Positions 42,551 through 52,753 of a stretch of 64,000 bases of DNA are shown piece after piece. Source of the stretch: Brenneria corticis (GTDB taxonomy: Bacteria > Pseudomonadota > Gammaproteobacteria > Enterobacterales > Enterobacteriaceae). The notes under the pieces were generated by a model. The model was not told the DNA's origin and ran no database searches. It worked only from the letters and a program-made list of their open reading frames with translations. The DNA is taken from NCBI RefSeq assembly GCF_003115855.1, contig NZ_KZ819071.1, positions 62,001-126,000 of the forward strand, written 5' to 3'. The position numbers were made by a program, and so were the translations under genes. How positions within the stretch are numbered: position 1 is the first letter of the stretch; each line of letters begins with the position of its first letter.

Positions 42551-43477
42551 ATGGATTTGCATATTTTTATCCAGCAGTTAGTCAATGGCCTGGTCCTTGG
42601 CGCTATTTACGGTCTGATCGCCGTCGGCTATACGATGGTGTACGGCGTGATCGGCATGATCAATTTCGCCCATGGCGACGTGTATATGGTTTCGGCCTAC
42701 GTCACCGCCATCGCCCTGAGCGTATGCGCCTATTTCGGCATCAGTTCGGTACTGCCCATGCTGCTGATCACGCTGGCGGCGGTGGTGCTGGTCACCGGCA
42801 CCTATGGCTGGGTGATCGAGCGGGTGGCCTACCGTCCGCTGCAGCAGTCCACCCGGCTTGCGCCCCTGATCTCGGCCATCGGCGTGTCGCTGTTCCTTCA
42901 GTCCTATGTGCAGCTGTCCCAGGGTCCGAACCTGCAAGGCATTCCGACGATACTGAAGGGGGCGTTCGTCCTGCCGCTGGGAGCCGAGCCTGGCAATTCC
43001 GTACAGATCACCTATCCGCAGGCGTTGATTATTCTGGTCTCCGCCGCCAGCATGGCGCTCCTGACCTGGATTATCGCCAAAACCCCGCTGGGGCGCTCCT
43101 GCCGCGCGACCCAGCAGGATCCGCGGATGGCCGTACTGCTGGGCATCAACACCCGCTACATCATTTCCCTGGTATTCGTCATCGGCGCGGTGATGGCCGC
43201 CATCGCCGGCCTGCTGGTCACCCTCAACTACGGCTCCTTCGATTTCTCGATAGGTTTCGTCATCGGCATCAAAGCCTTTACCGCCGCGGTGCTGGGCGGC
43301 ATCGGTTCGCTGCCCGGCGCCCTGCTCGGCGGCTTACTGCTGGGCCTGCTGGAGTCGGTTTTCGCCGGATTCGTCAGCTCCGATTACAAGGACGTGTTCG
43401 CCTTTTCGGTACTTATCATCGTGCTGGTATTCAAGCCCAGCGGTCTGTTCGGTAAACCCGCCGTGGAGAAAGTATGA
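42551..43477 (+). CDS. LivH-type ABC transporter permease
   Basis: The 308-residue membrane protein has about eight hydrophobic segments. LivH motifs are NGLVLGAIYGLIAVGYTMVYGVIGMINFAHGDVYM at the N-terminus, GRSCRATQQDPRMAVLLGIN in the ATPase-contact loop, and AAVLGGIGSLPGALLGGLLLGLLES near the end. It overlaps the LivM gene start by 4 bp. It is a membrane subunit of the importer in the pipecolate cluster. Confidence 0.92.
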   Translation: MDLHIFIQQLVNGLVLGAIYGLIAVGYTMVYGVIGMINFAHGDVYMVSAYVTAIALSVCAYFGISSVLPMLLITLAAVVLVTGTYGWVIERVAYRPLQQSTRLAPLISAIGVSLFLQSYVQLSQGPNLQGIPTILKGAFVLPLGAEPGNSVQITYPQALIILVSAASMALLTWIIAKTPLGRSCRATQQDPRMAVLLGINTRYIISLVFVIGAVMAAIAGLLVTLNYGSFDFSIGFVIGIKAFTAAVLGGIGSLPGALLGGLLLGLLESVFAGFVSSDYKDVFAFSVLIIVLVFKPSGLFGKPAVEKV

Positions 43478-44766
43478 CTCTATCTTCTGCTTCCCATTCC
43501 GCCAGGCCCGCCGTTACGGCGCGTGCTTTCGCGCTCGACCTGGCGGCCACCTTTGTGATTTCGATGGTGGTATTCGGCCCGATAACCGGGTTGCGGCTGA
43601 GCGGCTTCGACTTTATTCCTGACTGGCACCGGCCGCTGATCCTGTCCGCGATAGTGACGGCGGGCCGCGGGTTATTCCGCGCGCTTTGGCTTTCGCCGCT
43701 GGGGCACGCCTGGCTGCAACGCAAAAAGGACAAATCCATGCGGGTCCGCACCGTTCCCGCTTCCCGGCGTCAGCATCTGGTACTGATACTGCTGACGGTT
43801 ATCGTTCTCGCCGTGGCGCCCTTCCTGATGGAGAACAGCTCTTATCTGGTCAAGGCGATTATTCTGGCGCTGATCTACGTGCTGCTGGGGCTGGGCCTGA
43901 ATATCGTGGTGGGGCTGGCGGGACTGCTGGATCTGGGCTACGTCGGGTTTTACGCCCTGGGGGCTTACCTGCTGGCGCTGGGACACCAGTTTCTCGGGCT
44001 GGATTTCTGGACGGCGCTGGTGCTGTCTCCCATTGCGGCAGCCATTCTGGGCGGCCTGCTGGCCTTTCCGGTACTGCGAACGCACGGCGACTATCTGGCG
44101 ATTGTGACCCTGGGATTCGGCGAAATCATCCGCCTGGTGCTGACCAACTGGGTGGACGTCACCGGCGGCCCAAACGGGATCCAGGCGCCGGCTCCCACGC
44201 TGTTCGGCATGGAGTTCTTTCGCGTGGCCAGGGACGGCGGCGTGCCGTTCCACGAAGCCATGGGGCTGCCCTATAACCCCAACACGCGCTATCTGTTTAT
44301 CTACATGGTGCTGGTCGCGGTGGTCGCGCTGATGGTGTTCGTGGTGGATCGTCTGCGCCGCATGCCGATGGGGCAAGCCTGGGAGGCCCTGCGCGAAGAC
44401 GAAGTCGCCTGTCGCTCGCTGGGGATTAACCACGTAACGGTCAAGCTGTCGGCTTTTATCATCGGGGCGATGACCGGCGGCATCGCCGGCGTGTTCTTCG
44501 CCAGCTACCAGGGATTCGTCAATCCCAGCTCTTTTACCTTTTTCGAGTCGGCGCTGATTCTGGCCATTATCGTGCTGGGCGGCCTGGGGTCCATTACCGG
44601 CGTGATTATCGCGGCCTTCGCCCTCACGCTGGCGCCGGAACTGCTGCGCGACTTCGCCGACTACCGCATCCTGCTCTTCGGCCTGCTGATGGTGTTGATG
44701 ATGATCTGGCGGCCTCGCGGCCTGATCGCCACCCGTCGTCCGGTGATTGAACTTCCGCGAGGTTGA
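43474..44766 (+). CDS. LivM-type ABC transporter permease
   Basis: The 430-residue protein has an extra N-terminal membrane region of about 90 residues before the conserved core, as in enterobacterial LivM. Core motifs are LIYVLLGLGLNIVVGLAGLLDLGYVGFYALGAYLLAL, HGDYLAIVTLGFGEIIRLVLTNW, and GQAWEALREDEVACRSLGIN. It pairs with the LivH-like permease. The ATPase gene starts 2 bp after its stop. Confidence 0.92.
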   Translation: MTLSSASHSARPAVTARAFALDLAATFVISMVVFGPITGLRLSGFDFIPDWHRPLILSAIVTAGRGLFRALWLSPLGHAWLQRKKDKSMRVRTVPASRRQHLVLILLTVIVLAVAPFLMENSSYLVKAIILALIYVLLGLGLNIVVGLAGLLDLGYVGFYALGAYLLALGHQFLGLDFWTALVLSPIAAAILGGLLAFPVLRTHGDYLAIVTLGFGEIIRLVLTNWVDVTGGPNGIQAPAPTLFGMEFFRVARDGGVPFHEAMGLPYNPNTRYLFIYMVLVAVVALMVFVVDRLRRMPMGQAWEALREDEVACRSLGINHVTVKLSAFIIGAMTGGIAGVFFASYQGFVNPSSFTFFESALILAIIVLGGLGSITGVIIAAFALTLAPELLRDFADYRILLFGLLMVLMMIWRPRGLIATRRPVIELPRG

Positions 44767-44768
44767 AT

Positions 44769-45592
44769 ATGGAACCTGCCTATCTTCTCGAAGTGTCCGG
44801 TCTGGGGATGCAGTTTGGCGGCATCAAGGCCCTGACCGATGTGAATTTCAACGTCCGCCGCAACGCGATCACCGCGCTTATCGGACCAAACGGCGCCGGC
44901 AAGACCACCGTCTTCAACTGCGTCACCGGCTTCTATCGCCCCACCGACGGCCAGATTTGGCTATCGACGCCGCGCGGCATAAGCGAAGTCGGCGCCCTGA
45001 TGCGTTCCATCCTGGGCGGCACGCACAGCGTGGCCCGCGCCGGTATCGCCCGCACCTTCCAGAACATCCGTTTATTCAAGGAAATGACGGTGCTGGAAAA
45101 CCTGGTGGTGGCTCAGCATCAGCAGCGCAATCACAACCTGCTGGCGGGGATACTGAGCACCCCTGGCTACCGCAACGCCGAAAAGCGGGCCATCGCCACG
45201 GCCTGCGAATGGCTGGAGCGCGTCGGTCTGCTCGACAGCGCCGGCCGGCTGGCCGGCGAACTGCCTTACGGTCATCAGCGCCGGCTGGAAATCGCGCGCG
45301 CCATGTGCACCAACCCGACGCTGATTTGTCTGGACGAACCGGCCGCGGGATTAAACCCGCGCGAGACCGCGGAGCTGGCCGCGCTGATTCGCCGACTGCG
45401 CGATGAGCATGGCGTTACCGTACTGCTGATCGAACACGATATGGAACTGGTGATGAACATCTGCGACCACATCGTGGTGCTCAGCTACGGACGGGTAATC
45501 GATCAGGGCAAGCCCGATCACGTCGCTAATTCGCCGGTGGTGATCGAGGCCTACCTCGGCGCGCCGGCCGAAGAGCTTCACCGGGAGGAACC

Positions 45593-45596
<4 letters not shown>
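44769..45596 (+). CDS. LivG-type ABC transporter ATPase
   Basis: The ATG at 44769 gives 275 residues; a TTG two codons earlier is possible. It has Walker A GPNGAGKTT, IARTFQNIRLFKEMTVLENLVVAQH, the signature region as ELPYGHQRRLEIARAMCTNP, and Walker B LICLDEPAAGLNPRE. The E-L-P-Y-G-x-Q-R form is normal for LivG. It overlaps LivF by 4 bp. A cytoplasmic ATP-binding subunit of the importer. Confidence 0.92.
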
Positions 45597-46312
<716 letters not shown>

Positions 46313-46351
46313 CCGATTTTCACTGTTGGCATTTTTGAGAGGGTTAGAACC

Positions 46352-47665
46352 ATGTTTGATAAAGCGACGTCTATGCAAAGCGATCCCCTTTCCTTCGGCC
46401 TGTGGGAAGCCTCCGCGCCGCCGGCTCCGCAGACCGCTGCGCTTACTACGCATCTGGACGTGGATATCGCGGTGATTGGCGCGGGCTATACGGGGTTGTC
46501 CACCGCGTTGCACTGCGCCAAAGGCGGCGCCGTTGTTGCGGTGCTGGAAGCCAAAAGCATCGGTTACGGCGGTTCGGGGCGCAACGTCGGCCTGGTCAAC
46601 GCCGGGATGTGGGTGATGCCGGAAATTCTTACCCGCACGCTGGGGACGCATTATGGCGACCGTCTTCTGAACCTGCTGGGCGACGCGCCTGATCTGGTTT
46701 ATGAACTCATCAAAAACTATGACATTGAATGCGAGGCCGTGCACAACGGCACGATACACTGCGCCGTGGGCTCGCGGGGGCTGCGGGAGATTCGGGAACG
46801 CTGCCGCCAGTGGGCCGATCGGGGCGCGCCGGTGGAAGTGCTCGACGCCGAGGAAACGGCGCGGCGAACCGGCACCCGCGCCTATGCCGGTTCGCTGTTC
46901 GACCGCCGCACCGGCACCGTCCAGCCGCTGGGCTATGTGCGCGGTCTGGCTCACGCGGCGCTGCGCGAAGGGGCGCAGATCTATACCGCAACCCCGGTTA
47001 CGCAAATACATGACGCGGGTACGCACTGGGAGCTGAGCACCTCCGGCAGCGGTACGGTCAGCGCGCGCAAGGTGGTGGTGGCCACCGAATCCTACACCCT
47101 TGAAGAGAGCCCATGGGGCCAGCTGTGCAATGAACTGGTCTATCTTCCCTACTTCAACTTCGCCACCCGGCCGCTGACGGCCGAACAGCAGCGCGAGATC
47201 CTGCCCAATCGTGAAGGCGCGTGGGACACCAGGACGGTGCTCTCCTCCTTCCGGTTCGACCAGCAGGGCCGTCTGGTATTCGGCAGCGTGGGCGCGCTGC
47301 GCGGCCATGGCCTTAGCGTGCATCACCAGTGGGGGCGCCGCGCGCTGACCAAGCTATATCCGCAGTTGCAGGATATTCCTTTCGAGTACGAATGGTACGG
47401 CGAGATCGGCATGACGAACGACAACCTGCCGCGCCTGCACAAGCTGGCGCGCGACACCTACACCTTCTGCGGTTACAACGGCCGCGGCATCGCCCCCGGC
47501 ACCACGCTCGGCCGGGAAATGGCCAGGCTGGTGCTGGAGCAGGCCGGCGAACAGGATATGCCGCTGCCGGTTACCACCACGGCATCGGCGTCGCTGCGCG
47601 GCATCAGAAACCAGATGTACGAACAGGGCGCTTCCCTGGTGCATTTTATGGATGCCCGTTTCTAA
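46352..47665 (+). CDS. amaA: FAD-dependent amino-acid oxidase, AmaA-like L-pipecolate oxidase
   Basis: The 437-residue DAO-family flavoprotein binds FAD through DIAVIGAGYTGLSTALHCA (G43 to G48) and has GYGGSGRNVGLVNAGMW after it. The C-terminal half shows YNGRGIAPGTTLGREMARLVLEQ, typical of sarcosine/pipecolate-type oxidases. AmaA oxidises L-pipecolate to delta1-piperideine-6-carboxylate. Its position after an AmaB-like dehydrogenase and importer, and before an aminoadipate-type aminotransferase, gives a consistent route. Related oxidases act on gamma-glutamylputrescine or other secondary amines, so the call depends on context. Confidence 0.8.
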   Translation: MFDKATSMQSDPLSFGLWEASAPPAPQTAALTTHLDVDIAVIGAGYTGLSTALHCAKGGAVVAVLEAKSIGYGGSGRNVGLVNAGMWVMPEILTRTLGTHYGDRLLNLLGDAPDLVYELIKNYDIECEAVHNGTIHCAVGSRGLREIRERCRQWADRGAPVEVLDAEETARRTGTRAYAGSLFDRRTGTVQPLGYVRGLAHAALREGAQIYTATPVTQIHDAGTHWELSTSGSGTVSARKVVVATESYTLEESPWGQLCNELVYLPYFNFATRPLTAEQQREILPNREGAWDTRTVLSSFRFDQQGRLVFGSVGALRGHGLSVHHQWGRRALTKLYPQLQDIPFEYEWYGEIGMTNDNLPRLHKLARDTYTFCGYNGRGIAPGTTLGREMARLVLEQAGEQDMPLPVTTTASASLRGIRNQMYEQGASLVHFMDARF

Positions 47666-47695
47666 CCGATGCGGCGCCTTTGCCCGTTTGCGCTC

Positions 47696-47721
47696 GCCGG
47701 CGGCGGTCGACCGCCGCCGGC
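47696..47721. repeat. Perfect 26-bp GC palindrome between amaA-like and aminotransferase genes
   Basis: GCCGGCGGCGGTC followed by its exact reverse complement GACCGCCGCCGGC makes a loop-free palindrome centred at 47708/47709. It lies 30 bp after the oxidase stop and 26 bp before the aminotransferase start. As RNA it would fold into a very stable hairpin that could attenuate or stabilise the transcript. A dimeric protein site is also possible. Confidence 0.7.
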
Positions 47722-47747
47722 ATGACTTCTTTTGCCAGGATTCAGCC

Positions 47748-48950
47748 ATGATTTCTTTCGCCAGAAATTTCATCAGCCCGTCAGGTTCGCCGATCCGCGA
47801 ACTGTTTCCCTACCTTAACCGGCCCGGCATGATCTCCTTCGCCGGCGGCTATCCTTCTCCCGAGCTGTTTGATGCCGAGGGCCTGAGGCAGGCCGCCGCG
47901 CAGGCGTTGCAGGACAGGGTCGGCAGCCTGCAGTATGGCGCGACGGAAGGCTCTCCCGCGTTACGCGGCGGCATTGCCGAATTGCTCGCGACGCGCGGCA
48001 TACGCAGTTCACCGGCGGAGATCCTGGTAACCACCGGATCGCAGCAGGCTTTCGATCTGCTGATCCGCGTGCTGATCGAACCTGGCGATAACGTATTGAT
48101 CGAGACGCCCGCCTATCCCGCCGCCATTCAGGCCCTGCGGCTGGCCGGCGCCAACCTGCTGTCCGTCCCCACGGACGAACAGGGTCTGGATGTGGCGGCG
48201 CTGGAAGCCCGGCTGCGGGACAATCCGCAAGAGGCGCCGAAACTGCTCTATCTGGTTCCCTCGTTCTCCAATCCGTCGGGAGCGCTGTTGCCGCTGGCGC
48301 GGCGGCGTACACTCGTCGAACTGGCCCGCCGGCACGGCTTCCTGATCGTGGAGGACGACCCGTATGGCGAACTGCGTTTCAGCGACGACGCCTTGCCCAC
48401 GCTGTATGAGATAGCCCGGCGGACCCAGGAAGACGACGCGCCGGTGGTATATCTCTCCAGCCTGTCCAAAACGGTTTCCCCCGGACTGCGTATCGGCTGG
48501 ATGGTCGCCTCGCCGGAGCTGTACCGGCGGTGCGTCATCGCCAAGCAAACCGCGGACTTGTGCACCTCGACGCTGGCGCAGTCCGTCGCGGTCGCTTATC
48601 TCCAGTCGGGCCGCTATGCGGCAAGCGTGGCGCGCGCCTCGCAGGAATATCACGCCCGCATGTCCGCGCTGGTGGACGCGCTGCGCGGCAGGCTCGGAGC
48701 GCGCCTGCGCCTGACGCCGCCCCAGGGCGGCATGTTTCTGTGGGTAGAGAACGTCGCGGACGTCAACGCGGAAGCGCTGTTCCACGCCGGCGTGCGCCGG
48801 GGCGTGCTCTATGTGCCCGGCAAGGCCTTCTACCCGGATGCCCGCCCGACCGGCGCCATGCGCCTGTCCTTCGCCGCGCCCAGTATCCCGGACATCATCG
48901 AAGGCGTGAATCGCTTAGCCCAGGCTTATGAGGAGGTTGCCGGCGGATAA
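47748..48950 (+). CDS. PLP-dependent aminotransferase, 2-aminoadipate-aminotransferase (LysN)-like
   Basis: I place the start at 47748 (MISFARNFIS), preceded by AGGATTCAGCC; the upstream in-frame stretch crosses the palindrome and is not conserved-looking. The 400 residues include MISFAGGYPSPELF, LQYGATEGSPALRGGIAELLATRGI, ILVTTGSQQAFDLLIRVLIEPGD, VPSFSNPSGALL, VEDDPYGELRF and the PLP lysine in YLSSLSKTVSPGLRIGWM. LysN/AAT-type enzymes convert L-2-aminoadipate to 2-oxoadipate, the next step after AmaB. This completes the pipecolate route to a central intermediate. Confidence 0.85.
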   Translation: MISFARNFISPSGSPIRELFPYLNRPGMISFAGGYPSPELFDAEGLRQAAAQALQDRVGSLQYGATEGSPALRGGIAELLATRGIRSSPAEILVTTGSQQAFDLLIRVLIEPGDNVLIETPAYPAAIQALRLAGANLLSVPTDEQGLDVAALEARLRDNPQEAPKLLYLVPSFSNPSGALLPLARRRTLVELARRHGFLIVEDDPYGELRFSDDALPTLYEIARRTQEDDAPVVYLSSLSKTVSPGLRIGWMVASPELYRRCVIAKQTADLCTSTLAQSVAVAYLQSGRYAASVARASQEYHARMSALVDALRGRLGARLRLTPPQGGMFLWVENVADVNAEALFHAGVRRGVLYVPGKAFYPDARPTGAMRLSFAAPSIPDIIEGVNRLAQAYEEVAGG

Positions 48951-49387
48951 TCAGGCGGCGACCGGCGAACGTAAACAGGTTTCGTTTGGGACAAAACGCT
49001 CCGTTTTTTTTGAGTCAAAATTGACGGTTTAAATGCTGGCGGGACAATATCTATTTATTCAATAAAACCCTATGCCGATTTTCGCATTTTATAATGATTA
49101 ATTGAGCATGTTTGCTGTGTATTATTCATGTAGAATTCATCGGTTTTCTATTGTGTTTCCGTTTTTATCTCCACGGAGTGGGTGTTATATTTTTGTGATT
49201 GTTTTGTTTAAAATAAATATTAATTCAGCTTAATAAATTAGCGCGGCGATATAATTTTCAATTAATGAAAAACCATTAATATTTTGTATTTATCAAAATA
49301 TATTTATTACGTGTTTTTTAATGGAAATGGAATCTCGAACCAAGTTTGAGATAGGTGTGTGAATGATTTATTCAGTATTCAAACGTA
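48951..49387. other. AT-rich intergenic stretch at the end of the pipecolate block
   Basis: The 437 bp are very AT-rich compared with the GC-rich genes on the left. AAAACG-ctc-CGTTTT followed by TTTT (48993-49011) is a small hairpin with a T-tract and probably terminates the pipecolate operon. The rest has no supported gene. Its base composition change marks the border of the block. Confidence 0.5.
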
Positions 49388-49514
<127 letters not shown>

Positions 49515-49536
49515 TAAAATATTTAAAGGAATTATT

Positions 49537-50067
49537 ATGGCAGAGACCCTTATCGACCTCGTCTCTTATGAAAAATTGAATTTTGCGCAAAAATCAACAT
49601 ATTACTCAAAATTGGCGCGCGATGGGCGCGTGACCAATATGCAACGCACGCTTCTGCATTCGATCACGTCTTTCGATACGTTTATGCGATCATACAATCT
49701 GCGGGATTTCCTGGTTCCGATTTTTGGACGTCGGGCGATTTGGATTTTCGCCCATACTATTTCCGAGGGCACGGACTGCCTTATCTGTTCGACCTTTTTC
49801 CGGCGCCTATTGATCGATGCCGGTATTTCCCCGGATTCATATGAACCCACTGAGGATGAGAAACATCTTCAATCGCTTGCCCGCGCTTTTCTCAATAACG
49901 GACATGGCGTCGACAAGGAGAGCTGGGCCGCCCTGAAAGATAAGTATAACGATGAAATACTTACCGCCCTTATTTCATATGGCACCATGGTAATAGCGAA
50001 CAATCTATTCAACAATATCGTCAATCCACCGCTCGACGAATATTTATACGACTATACGAAGCCGTAA
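49537..50067 (+). CDS. AhpD/carboxymuconolactone-decarboxylase-like protein
   Basis: The start is the ATG at 49537 (MAETLIDLVS) after AAAGGAATTATT; the upstream frame is ERIC sequence. The 176-residue helical protein contains the AhpD-type motif, RRAIWIFAHTISEGTDCLICSTFFRRLL. C-L-I-C gives a CxxC pair, and the preceding His is at the usual distance. AhpD-fold proteins act as disulfide reductants for peroxidases or as small decarboxylases. It is 12 bp upstream of the Tat-type binding-protein gene, so it is part of the importer operon. The link between a CxxC protein and a peptide-type importer is unusual. Confidence 0.75.
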   Translation: MAETLIDLVSYEKLNFAQKSTYYSKLARDGRVTNMQRTLLHSITSFDTFMRSYNLRDFLVPIFGRRAIWIFAHTISEGTDCLICSTFFRRLLIDAGISPDSYEPTEDEKHLQSLARAFLNNGHGVDKESWAALKDKYNDEILTALISYGTMVIANNLFNNIVNPPLDEYLYDYTKP

Positions 50068-50079
50068 AAGGAAAACGTT

Positions 50080-51681
50080 ATGAAGCTGGACAGAAGAGAC
50101 TTCATGCTGCTTATGGGAAGTTCAGTGATGTTGCCGGTTTTCGGGAGTTCATTCGGGGCGCGGGCGCAGGAGTCCGTAACCGGCGGAATGTTGCGAATAT
50201 TTTTGAATGAGCCGACTTCACTTTGCAGCGCCTTCAACTCGGCGGGTCAGATTGCACAGATTTCACCAAAAATTTTCGACGGCCTGGTCGAATATGACTT
50301 CGATATGGTTCCGCAACCTCGTCTGGCGACCTCTGTCGAGTTGTCCGCTGATGCGAAAACGCTGACCATTAAGCTGCGTGAAGGGTTGCGGTGGCATGAC
50401 GGAAAACCGCTGACTTCGGCGGACGTGCAGTTCTCGGCGATGGAGGTATGGAAAATCCTGCATCCGCGAGGCAGGGCGACTTACGGAACCCTACGTGAAG
50501 TCGAAACGCCGGACGAAACGACAGCGATCTTTAGATTCTCCAGCCCTGCCGGTTTTGTGCTGAACGCGCTTAATTCAAGCGAGGCGCAGGTGATTCCGCG
50601 TCATATCTACCAAGGAACGGATATTCTGACCAACCCGGCCAATATCTCTCCCGTTGGCAGCGGTCCGTTCCGATTTGTGGAGTGGCGGCAAGGTGAATAT
50701 ATATTGCTGGAGCGGAATCCGGATTATTGGGATAAAGGCAAACCCTATCTCGATCGGATTGTGGTTTTATTACAACAGGACCCTTCATCCCGCGCCATCG
50801 CCTTTGAGACCCAGGAAGTTGAATTCGCCGGCGCGGTGCCGGTCTCCTTTGCGGACGCGCGGCGGCTGGACGCCTTGCCCTATATCGAGGTGCCGGACAA
50901 AGGTTTTGAAGCTTATGGCAATAATGTCTTCACGGAGGTGAACCTGCGCCGTCCTAACCTTCAGGATGTTCGCGTACGGCGCGCCATCCTGCATGCCATC
51001 GACCGGGAATTTATCCTTAAAAACATCTTTTTTGGTTTCGGTTCAGTGGCAACCGGGCCGGTTCCACAAACCATCACGAAATTCTACACTGCCGATGTGC
51101 CGCAGTACCCGTTCGATCCGGAACTGGCGCAGACGCTGCTGGATGAGGCCGGCTTTACGCCGGGCGCGGATAATCTCCGTTTACGCTTGACGATCGATGC
51201 GCCGCCCTCGGGGGCGGGGGTTTACATTGCCGTGGCCGAATATATCAAACAGGCGCTGAGGATCGTTGGAATCGATGCGACGATTCGTAGCAGTGATTTC
51301 GCCACCTTCTATAAAAGAATATATACCGATTACGATTTCGACCTGACGGTCACCGGCGCCTCGGCGCTTACCGATCCGACGATTGGCGTCCAGCGCTTCT
51401 TCTGGTCGAAAAATATCACTCCCGGCGTGCCGTTTTCCAATTCGTCGGGTTATGCGAAACCGGAAACGGATGCACTTCTCGAGGCCGCCCAAAGAGAGCC
51501 TGACTCACAAAGGAGAGTTGAAATATTCTATAAATTCCAATATCTTGTCGTGACGGATCTGCCGATTTTGCCACTGGCCGACGTGCCGTATTTCGCGGTG
51601 AAAAATACCAGGGTTCACAACTCGGAACTGACGCCATTCGGCTCGGCCGGGAGTTTCGCAGACGTTTATCTCACCCCTTGA
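50080..51681 (+). CDS. Family-5 ABC solute-binding protein with Tat-type signal
   Basis: The 533-residue protein begins MKLDRRDFMLLMGSSVML, a twin-arginine signal (D-R-R-D-F-M) followed by a hydrophobic stretch and ARAQ cleavage, implying export in folded form. The body is family 5: GGMLRIFLNEPTSL, FDGLVEYDFDMVPQPRLATSVEL, LREGLRWHDGKPLTSADV. It is paralogous to the binding protein at 21443. It is followed by its permeases and a fused ATPase. The ligand is unknown; family-5 proteins bind peptides, opines, glutathione and other amides. Confidence 0.9.
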   Translation: MKLDRRDFMLLMGSSVMLPVFGSSFGARAQESVTGGMLRIFLNEPTSLCSAFNSAGQIAQISPKIFDGLVEYDFDMVPQPRLATSVELSADAKTLTIKLREGLRWHDGKPLTSADVQFSAMEVWKILHPRGRATYGTLREVETPDETTAIFRFSSPAGFVLNALNSSEAQVIPRHIYQGTDILTNPANISPVGSGPFRFVEWRQGEYILLERNPDYWDKGKPYLDRIVVLLQQDPSSRAIAFETQEVEFAGAVPVSFADARRLDALPYIEVPDKGFEAYGNNVFTEVNLRRPNLQDVRVRRAILHAIDREFILKNIFFGFGSVATGPVPQTITKFYTADVPQYPFDPELAQTLLDEAGFTPGADNLRLRLTIDAPPSGAGVYIAVAEYIKQALRIVGIDATIRSSDFATFYKRIYTDYDFDLTVTGASALTDPTIGVQRFFWSKNITPGVPFSNSSGYAKPETDALLEAAQREPDSQRRVEIFYKFQYLVVTDLPILPLADVPYFAVKNTRVHNSELTPFGSAGSFADVYLTP

Positions 51682-51775
51682 CTAGAGTAGTTGGGATATC
51701 GCTGATGTCCGGTACAAAAACATCCAGCGCGGTGAGAAAAACCGATTATTCGAAAATTCCGAAGGAAATGCGAAA

Positions 51776-52753
51776 ATGCCGGCATATGCCTCCTTTCTTA
51801 GCAAAAGGATCTTTCAGTCATTTTTGATCGTTGCGGGGATTATCGTCATAAACTTCGCCGTACTGTCTCTTCCGACTGGCGATATGGTTGACGTCATGAC
51901 TGCGCAAGGTGGTGGGGCTGATGCTGGCTATGCGCATCAACTTCGTGAGCAGTTCGGCCTCGATCGACCGTTATACATGCGGTTCCTGTCCTATGTATCA
52001 AATTTGGTCCAGTTTGATCTCGGCTATTCTTACACACGAAACATGCCCGTTCTTGATGCAATTTTAGACCGGCTTCCCGCGACGATATTGCTGATGAGCA
52101 CCGCTATTCTCAGCGCCTTTGCCATCGGGCTGCTGATGGGGGGGATTGCCGGAAAAAACGCGGGAAATGCGCTTGATTCCCTGATTTCACTATTAGCGCT
52201 TATCGGCTACGCCATGCCGCTGTTTTGGCTCGGCCTGCTGCTTTTGATGCTTTTCACCATCCAACTCGGCTGGCTGCCCTCGTCGGGGATGAAGACAATC
52301 GGCATGCAAGGGGGCATTGCGGCTCAATGGATTGACGTTATGCGCCACCTTATTCTGCCCGCCCTTACGCTTACGGTCTTCTATCTGGCGATTTTCACCC
52401 GCCTGGTGCGCTCCTCGGTTATTGAAGTCTCCGAACTTGATTTCGTCAGGACCGCGCGGTCGAAGGGAATGTCGGAAGGACGGGTTTATCGACACCATAT
52501 CATTGCAAACGCCCTGCTGCCGGTATTAACGATGCTGGGGCTGCAAATCGGGTCGATGCTGGGCGGCACGGTGGTGGTGGAAACGATCTTCGCCTGGCCG
52601 GGCCTCGGCAGGCTGACTTATGATGCGATTTTCTCCCGCGATATTAATCTGTTGATGGGGATTTTGTTCCTTTCGTCAATCTGCGTCGTGTTCACCAACC
52701 TCATCGTGGATCTGCTTTACTGCTGGGTGGATCCGCGCATTGGACTGTATTGA
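51776..52753 (+). CDS. Dipeptide-type (DppB) ABC transporter permease
   Basis: The 325-residue protein has six hydrophobic segments and DppB motifs: the N-terminal SKRIFQSFLIVAGIIVINFAVL, YMRFLSYVSNLVQFDLGYSYTRNMPV, and the EAA loop ELDFVRTARSKGMSEGRVYRHHIIANALLPVLTMLG. It ends in the DppC start (TGATG overlap). The first membrane subunit of the 50-55 kb importer. Confidence 0.92.
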   Translation: MPAYASFLSKRIFQSFLIVAGIIVINFAVLSLPTGDMVDVMTAQGGGADAGYAHQLREQFGLDRPLYMRFLSYVSNLVQFDLGYSYTRNMPVLDAILDRLPATILLMSTAILSAFAIGLLMGGIAGKNAGNALDSLISLLALIGYAMPLFWLGLLLLMLFTIQLGWLPSSGMKTIGMQGGIAAQWIDVMRHLILPALTLTVFYLAIFTRLVRSSVIEVSELDFVRTARSKGMSEGRVYRHHIIANALLPVLTMLGLQIGSMLGGTVVVETIFAWPGLGRLTYDAIFSRDINLLMGILFLSSICVVFTNLIVDLLYCWVDPRIGLY

